Assembly (NCBI GenBank): GCA_050084985.1
Contig: JBITNC010000001.1
Span: 70,184,001-70,248,000, forward strand
From: Nageia nagi
Lineage: Eukaryota; Pinophyta
Direction of reading: 5' to 3'
Length of the DNA stretch: 64,000 nucleotides
The notes below the pieces were generated by a model. That model was not told the origin of the DNA. It saw only the letters and a program-made list of their open reading frames with translations, and did no database searches. The translations under genes were made by a program, and so were the position numbers. Of this stretch, positions 48,101 to 57,100 are shown in pieces. Positions within the stretch are counted from its first letter, which is position 1; each line of letters opens with the position of its first letter.

Positions 48101-51100
48101 CACTCTGCAATCGAAATCAGAGGTAGAAATAGACGGCCAGAAGAGCACCTCCACCTCCGGTCTTTTGTTGCTCGCGTTTTCACAGTCTTACAATCTCATC
48201 ACTTACCGAACAAAATGATATGAATATCACTCTCACTCAAATCTGTCCGAGATGGGCTCACAATGCAGACAACAACCGCCCACAATGTCTTCAAAATGGT
48301 TACGTTGAAAGGGTTCGTGAATTGTTTGACAAATGCCTCATGGAGATGCAGGCTAATGGAATGCAATGATTCCTCATTGCAGGTCCCAGCCTTAGGATAT
48401 GCACAAAACGGACACACTAAAAGAGTATGTGAATTGTTTGACAAAATGCCTCACCGAAATTCATCCCAAGTTTCCACTGTTTAATCTTTAATCATGACTT
48501 CAATTTTTGATTAATTGTTTAACAAAATGCCTCAACGAAATTCATCCAAATTTAAATATGTTGTCCATCCCAGTTCCCAGTCCCACAGTCTCTGTTTCTT
48601 TGGACTGCTTTATTTTAATAATTGCTCACACAGTCATAGAAATATATGAATAATTGATTCCTAATAGAAATATATGAATAATTGATTGTTATGATTACAG
48701 CATTTTGTGTTTTATGACAACTTAACACCATTTTTATTGTTATATGACAGGCTGACAGCATTTTTTATTGTTTTACTTTTATGATTTATATATATGACAG
48801 CATTTTGATTATCTATGACACTGGACAGCATTTGAATTTTTGATATATCATTTATATGACTGCCTTGTTTTTAACTTTTACCTATATAAAATGAAATGGC
48901 TCAATGGGTGTACAATATTTTTATTTGTAGCATGTATATATAAATATTTTAATTTTTAGCATGTTTTTACTATATCTAATTTAATGCCGAATTTCATCTC
49001 AAACTGTCGAATTTTTGAACTCGAACTTGAACCTGAACCTAGTAAGTTAGCCTGGGGTGCATAATTCCATAGGGAGTGAGTCGATGAGCAAAAAGATAAC
49101 TCAAAAAGGTGGTTCCAGCAACTTCGCTAATTAATTTACAGAATTTTGGCTAAACTTGCTCAGAAGAGTAGTAAGTTTGAACTTTGAACCATGGTCAAAT
49201 GGGATAGTAAATCCGGACTGTAGGATGACAGCTAATAGCGATAATATATTTTGGGAAGGCTCACAACTGCCCACATTGGATAGGACCATGTAGACCAATT
49301 TCCCTTCAGCCTTAATTACTATTTTGGCCATATCCCTCCAAAAGGGACGTTTCAGCATGACAACAGAGTGGTACCCGCCATGTGAATAGAAAGTACTCTA
49401 ACGTATGCTTAGACAGACCAGCCTATGGTCATGAGAAGATACTCGTCCAACAATAGTGAGAGAAGGATGCAAAGAGAGCATCAGATCCCGGAGCAGAAGA
49501 AATAAGGGACACATTATCATTAGGGATCTATCCTTATCTCTTGCTCTCTCACTGATTTTTCAAAGGAGATAACTGCTTCCCACTGCAGAAGTCTAATTCT
49601 CTAGATCCATGAAACTGTATGACTGGACTCTAATCTAAGAATGTTGAAAAGAGTAAGACTCCAATTAAATACTGGTAAAATCCCGTAGTCTGCTTCTTTA
49701 ATTTCTGGCATATTATTGTGGCTCATCCTGTGTTGGCATGCCCTTCCTTATATTACACATGTCATGTTGTTTGTGGTTGAAGATGAAAGGAGGTCAATTG
49801 ACCTAGTTGCTCAAGTCATTGGTAGGAGAGGAGACTAATCTTCATTCTACATACATAGAGACGGAGTTAAGGCCAACCGTAGTGTCATAAGTACTTTTGC
49901 ATTATACTTGCCTGGGGAGGTGGTATCCGATAACACCGATGTTCATATTACAGTTTACTGAGAGCAACTCTGAACCATTCTCCCTCACATTAATAAACAT
50001 AAGACTATAAACTCACATTGATTAACATTTCATTTGCTCATGAATGGTCTCTTCACAAGCTGCATATGAACATATGAGAACTAGGAGCATATACAAAAGA
50101 CACACAACAACAACATATTATCCTTAATATAGCCAGATGTTGAGCATTTTGAACCTCTATGGTCCAGTATGAATGGAAGGAGAGATACACTCCATAGATA
50201 TTGGTGCATGTCTTCCTCTCTTCTTTGAAATTTTAGAATGAATTATGTTGATGGCCAGATGACAATACTTAGTTTAGTTTGAAATTATGAATAACCCTCA
50301 CATTCGGGCCCTTGCACCCCTTTTAAATCTTTTGGCTACGTAATATTTTCAATGATAATAACTACATAATATTTTCCTCAGACTTGGTTACTTATTGGAA
50401 AAATCTTGAGTTTATAAATTAACTAGGTATGTGGTTTCAATGATAATCATAATACCCTTGCAATGCATTAGGCTTGATCTGAGCCATCAAATTCATTTTG
50501 CTAAATGTATGGTAGAAAATTTCTACAGAATTGGAGGAAATGCCTCTTAAACACCTCAGCTCGTCAGCGATTGGTGGAGCTGGTGTCACATTTTGGGATT
50601 TATAGCACCTTCACCATTTTATGGCCGAGGGCTTAGTTTGAAGTGTATGGGGGCCAAGGCCTCTCGGTAGAGCCATTGGCAACGTCATAACCATAGCACA
50701 GTTGTAAGCCAATAGAACCTGAGTTGTACTCAAATGGCAGTAGTGATATCAGCCCTAATCAAGCTCGTTGATTTGATTGAGATCCAATGTAGCAAGATGT
50801 CTCTAAGACATTGAGGGGTCACAGCCCATCTAACTTTTAACCACTACCCCACTGTCTACCAGAATCCCTATGTGACATTGTTAGGGCCTAGAAGATCTAA
50901 AAGGGGTTTTTTGTCGAAATAGGAAAAAAATACAGAATAACAATAGATTCGTAGTGCAACAGAACATATATGTTCAAGTAATGCAAATTCAAAATGACAA
51001 TAAGATATCAGAATAAGATAAATTTACAAAATAGTACTACAAATCCTAGGCCGCTTCGAGGAGGCTTCCTCCTTACAACTTAAAAGACAAATATTTCTCC

Positions 51101-54100
51101 AAGATGATATCTCTACCCCTCTTGCATATATTTGTAGTGATGCTATCCTAACCCTAATTAGCGGTTCATTACAAAATGGAGATTTGCCTTACAAAAATTA
51201 TGAAGGTTCACATCACAAGTCAATAATTAAATAAACTACTAATAATAAGAAAATGTTAGGATATGAGATTTTAATATGCCAACCCTCTTGGAAAAGAGCT
51301 TTGTCTACAAAACTGAAACTGGTGGAAACTGTTGTTGAAACTGATGAAGTACCTCCCAGGTCGTGTTCTCAGGTGCCAATCTGCACCACTAGACAAGAAC
51401 TTTAGTAATGGTGCGATTACAAAGTTCACGGGTGCATCGTCCCAAAACCGCTTCAGGTTCAGCTATTATGGAGCCATCTTATGTGAATTCGAGCAACTAT
51501 GTCTAAACCTTTACCTATGAACCCAATACCTTCTTGAGGCAAGAGACATGGAATACTAGATGAACTTTTGAGAATTTAGGTAAGTCTAACTTGTATGTTG
51601 CAGGTCCGATGCATTGGAGAATTTTTTTAAGACCCAAAAAACTCCTAGATCTAACTTCTAGGGCCCCTTTAGCTTGAGAGAGTTTTGATGATATGTTTGA
51701 AGCTACAAGAAAACCATGTCCCCTTTCTGAAATTCTCATTTGACCCATTGTTGATTAGCCTGTTGTTTCATGCAGTGTTGAGCGATCTGCAAATTCTCCT
51801 TAAGAAAGCATAGGATATCCCCCAAATGGTTAATTTCAGTGTCAATTGCTTGAACATTGATGCTGCTAGGAACATAAGAGGCCATTGTGGGTGGTGCTTG
51901 CCCATACAATGTTTTATAGGGGGTCATCTTAATTGCAGTGTGATACGAAGTATTATACCACCATTCTACCAAAGGAGACAATTTAACTTGATGAACTGGT
52001 TGGACAGAAGCATAAACAACACAGATAAGTCTCTAGACACTTATTAAAAATTTTTATATGGCCATCAGCTTGGGGTGATTGACTGAACTCATATTGAATT
52101 GAGTTCCTTAAAACATGAAGAATTCTTGCCAAAAAAGGACTGGTAAAAGCAGGTGAAATGAACATTTGAAAAGAAAGCCAGATAAGTGGAAGTAGAGGAA
52201 AAGACCTTCCAAAAAATCAACTTTTTTCTCTCATGGTACTGCATGAAACCATTAATTTACAGTAGATAGAAACAAATTAATGCCACATTGTAATATGCAA
52301 AAAACTGTTTAAAACTCAAAAATCTCTCTTATTTTGGCAATCACCTCTTTTCCTAGTTCTCCAGTTTCAAGGTTGCAAGACTTGTGGTCATCTTCTTCGT
52401 TGACAATTGATTCCAGGGTCCCAAGCAATGGATCAGGCTGTCAAAATGTACATATAAGTAGCATTTCCTTATCATAGAAAAGATTTGTTTAAATAACTGT
52501 GATGGTTACTTTGACTGATCTGTGGATCCATTGACATCCTTTACAAAATAATCAGAAGCGTCAAAGTTGGTAATGTTTTATCTGCATGGTGGCTATGTAA
52601 ACATCACAAAAATGGTAAGTACAGGACATGATAATGGAAATAAAATGGAAAGGAAATCAACGCAACCTGAAAGGACAGAAAAATACAGTACTGACAAGCA
52701 ATAGGATGTCTCTAATTTTAAGGGTTAAGCCTAAATTTATACAAGCTATGGTGAAGACTAATGTTTCTGTTAACTTGATTATGTTTTCAACTCCCTAATA
52801 CAAAATCTCTTGCTGCTTACCTTTAGCTGTTTCAACGATAAGTTGATGCGTTGACGAGAACAATCAAGGCTGCAAACCTTGGCCTTTACTACCTACAAAT
52901 CAGGCACGTATAAACCCTTGCAAATAAATTACAATCACATGTCAAGCAAACCATCAATATAATTCATGAGATATGGTTCAAGAATTGACAATGAGTTTTT
53001 TTATACAATTCAGAATCATGGCACAAACCTTTAACATAAGTTATACTAATGCTGATCCATATTTGCATTACGGGCAGGATTGATAAAAATACAAAAATAA
53101 TTAGTCTAAATCCCCATCTTGTTCTGTCAAAATATCAGACTGGGAAACTTAAGAGCATTATGGAGTTTCCTTCTACAAAACCTTTCCTAACATTTTATAG
53201 AAAATAAAATAAAAAACCTAGATTAAAGTATAGAAAGGAAGGGCAAACTTTGAAGTCAGTAGCCTAACAATCAAAATAAAAGATACTAAATGAAACATGT
53301 AAGCAGAAATTTACATACTAAAAATGCCAAAACAATGTTTTCCCTTGGGAATAGTTAAAGTATGTCAAAGATCATAAGGACAATATGTTGGAAATCTAAT
53401 CCTTAGGGATTAAGATTGTTATTAGTACTGTAGTATATTAATATTATGAGTCATAAGGTATTATACTGTAATATATTAATATTATGAATCATAAGGTATT
53501 GCTTATGTTAGAAATATTTCTATTTTCGGGTTGGAATATTGTTGTTATTCCATGAGTCATAGGAAGTTGAATTTGAAGTGTCTTTAGGGACTCTAAGAGT
53601 CTCTTGTGGGAGATGAAGTGATAAATCACTTCTTTATGTATGTATGTGTGTTATGGGAATGTAATTCTTAAGCTTTGGAGTTAATACATTTCGGATTTGC
53701 TATCTAATACTGTGCCTTACACGATACACTTCTGCAACATATTTCAACAATAGAATGAAGAGAAAGATTGCCATTAGGATCGAGCCCCAAAGCCAAAGCA
53801 TCACCCCTAACCACCTCTCTCAGAAAGATTTTTAGAAAATGCAAAAAGATCAACATGCATCTCAATCGGATTCACAGGCAACACCATAGAAAAGAAACTT
53901 GAATTTACAATGTAGAATTCTCATCACCAAACTATAAGCCCTGATCAAATCTAGACTCGCTTAGAAGATGGGCTATAAGCAAATGTAATCCTCAGGGTTT
54001 GCTGAGAAATTTACACTACCTAATGGATTTTTTCTTATCAATCTTAATACAGAAAAAGAAATGCAATATATCCTATCTAGTAGTCCTTGGATTTTTGGAT

Positions 54101-57100
54101 AAAGAGGGTTTTTTCCTTAGGAGATAGGGTTTGGACTTCCATCCATATACTCAGAAAATCAGCACAGCTCCCGTATGGATCAAACTTCAATGTATGCCCA
54201 TCCAATTTTGGCACAAAGATATCCTTTTTGGTATTGCAAGGGTTGTAGGAAATCCAACAGTAAAAGGCAATGCCAAAAAAGCGAAGTCTAGAACGTTGTA
54301 TGCTAGAATTAGCATGCAAGTTGATTTAGAGGCAGAGATCCTTAAAACTATAACTCTTTGTCTGAGTTCGGAAATTGGAATAAAGAGATAGAATATCAAA
54401 CTAAACTAAGATCATGCTCTTCATGTGCATTAGTAGGTCACCTGACTATCGTTGCCCCAAAAGGATGACTAGAAAACCTAACTCGCAAACCAAGAAAGAA
54501 ACATCAATAAAAGCAATAGTACCTGTTAAGATAAGGGAATAGGGCCCTTCCTTGGGATCTTCTCTCCCAGGAAGACCTGAAACTCAAAATCCACAATAGG
54601 GGGCACAAGGTAGCCCAGAAGACACTTGACGCACAAGGAAAGTGTTTAATAAGGGAAGAGGTAGCAATCTCGGTCATTGCCAAATATTTGCAAGAAAAGA
54701 ACATAGAGGGTGACACATAATAAGAGGAATCAGCAAGGGGAAGACCCACAGACAACCCCATGACAAGTGGAATTCTTGGAGACACAGCTACAACTTCAAA
54801 AGAGTTGGAGATGGAGGAAGGAGAAATCCCACCTTCCCTCCTAGTTCATCCTGAGAACACCGTAGTAGAGGAAAGACAATTAGAGAAGGAGATGGTCTGG
54901 GAGGCGATCCCTACTTTTACAAAAGGTCTGAATCTTATTCTGATATAGTTGTGGCCCATGCAGGAGGGGGTAAAGCTGAGGAAACTTAGAGATTCCCAAC
55001 AGGCAGACGCTTTAGCCCTACAGGCAGAAAAAACAATAGAGGAATTGAATAAGAAGGTTGGGAAACCTTCAAGACAAGAAATAAGGAAGAAGGAAACTGA
55101 AGCAGAAATTGCCAAAGGCACTCAAGCTACCATATTCCTGGGAGGAGACAAATTGGTGATGACGAACCCAAAACCAACTCACTAGAAGTACTACTATACG
55201 AAGGAGCAATTAATAGCAAAAGGCCTAACATAAGAGGAGGTCAATATCTACCAGAAATGGGATCAAATCCACAAAGTCTTCTGAAGCATCATGTTCCAAA
55301 AGGTGGCCCTGAAAAATCAGGCCAAATTTGAAGAATTAACTCCTGCAAGAAACACCAGGAGCAGGAAGAGACGGTAAGCTCTAGATCTCTGGAATCTTTG
55401 ATGATTTCCAGAATCCCTTTTTGGCAGGATGTATCTTTGTTAGTTGTTTTCTTTTTAAAAGGTATGTGTCAAAAGGAAATATCTTTGACCCTAATAGTAT
55501 TATTTTATATTTATATTGTTTTGTTTGGAGAGCTCATTGAATATTTGTAAAAGGTAGAGGATCCTTTCAAAAGCTCTATTTTAGCTATAAAAAAAAACAT
55601 AGATAAATAGTTGAGGAAGTGTTTTATCACCTCATCTTCCTCAAAAGACTCTTCAACACCCTAAAGACTCTACAACTTCAACTTCCTATGACATTTGGGA
55701 TTCCTCCCACACAAATCTGAAAATACATAAATAATAAATACATTCTCACTCCTACACACTTATAAAATTTAAATCTACACACTTATTAATAATACATTCG
55801 ACCATAACCCCTAGGATTAGGTTTCCATCAGAAAAAAGGTGCCAAAACTGAACAAAAAGTTGTGAGCTCTAGAAATTTTTCCCAAAAAACAAAAGGTAAA
55901 TAGCAACGTTTCAGTTTCTCTATCATTTGATTGTAATGTTGAGAATCAGAGTGGCTTCAAATCCAAAAAGGCTACGAATCATTACTCAAACGTGACAGAA
56001 TTTTATGATGTAATCACAAAATTCTATCATATCTGGTTCCTGATAGAGAGCTTTTTTCTCTTCGTTGACAAAAGCATACCCAACAATTCTGAATATAAAG
56101 TCAGCCTCCAGTCCAAAAGTGCAAAGCTGAGACACCCCTTGACTTTTCATAAACTTTCCAAAAAATCAAACAAATCTGAAAATACTCTTTATTGTGACTT
56201 GGAGAACAATTTTTTTAAGAACCCTAAAATTAACTCGGTGAAAACAACTCCAATCATGCTGAAATTCATATTTTAGAGTCCTCATATGATTCCCCAAATG
56301 ACCATTAAAAAATCACTGTATATCTAGACAATACTTCAAATGTGCTCAATTCCCCAAAACTAGTGTTTTTGCAGATGGGTCTACCTAAAGTAAAATCAAA
56401 CAAATATTCAAGTCCAACTTGCAATGTCCAGTCCTGATTGTTGACCACACTAGAAACAAATACACTGAGAATCACCAAAATCTTCAAGTATTTTTGCTCA
56501 ACCAAAGTCGAAAGACATAATTGAAGAGAACTACATCTAAGTGTGGAAGAAATCCTCAAATCTAGTTATTGTATATCTTTAAGCTCTGATACCAACTTGG
56601 AAATTACAATGTTATCCCAAAATCAAATAACATTCACATGATCCACTCATAAGCAAAGCATAAGCATTGCAACAGAAAAACATCAGCAATATAATGAAAA
56701 TACAAGAACTCTAATTCGAACAAATTAGAAACCCCAAAGGGCTAACATACTCCCTAATGAGAGCAGAAAAACATATACTTGACAGAGTCACTTGAGATAA
56801 TTTGGAAATGGAATAAAGCCTTGTGTTTATAGTTATTCTTATAGACACCGAAACTCCACTCCAATCTAACATATTCCAATGTCAATCTAGGTGATATGGC
56901 ATACAATGATAACAATAATTATAAATGACATCTTATACAATGCATATTGTAAGTACGAAGGTGCAGGCCCAAAGTAGAAATGAGGCATGAAAGTTTACCT
57001 TCATATAAATAGTTTTCCATTTATTCTCTAAAAAGCATTTTATTATGTTTTAAAATTACCTATAAGCATACTTTTTATTTGAATGTTATTTATGTCCCAT

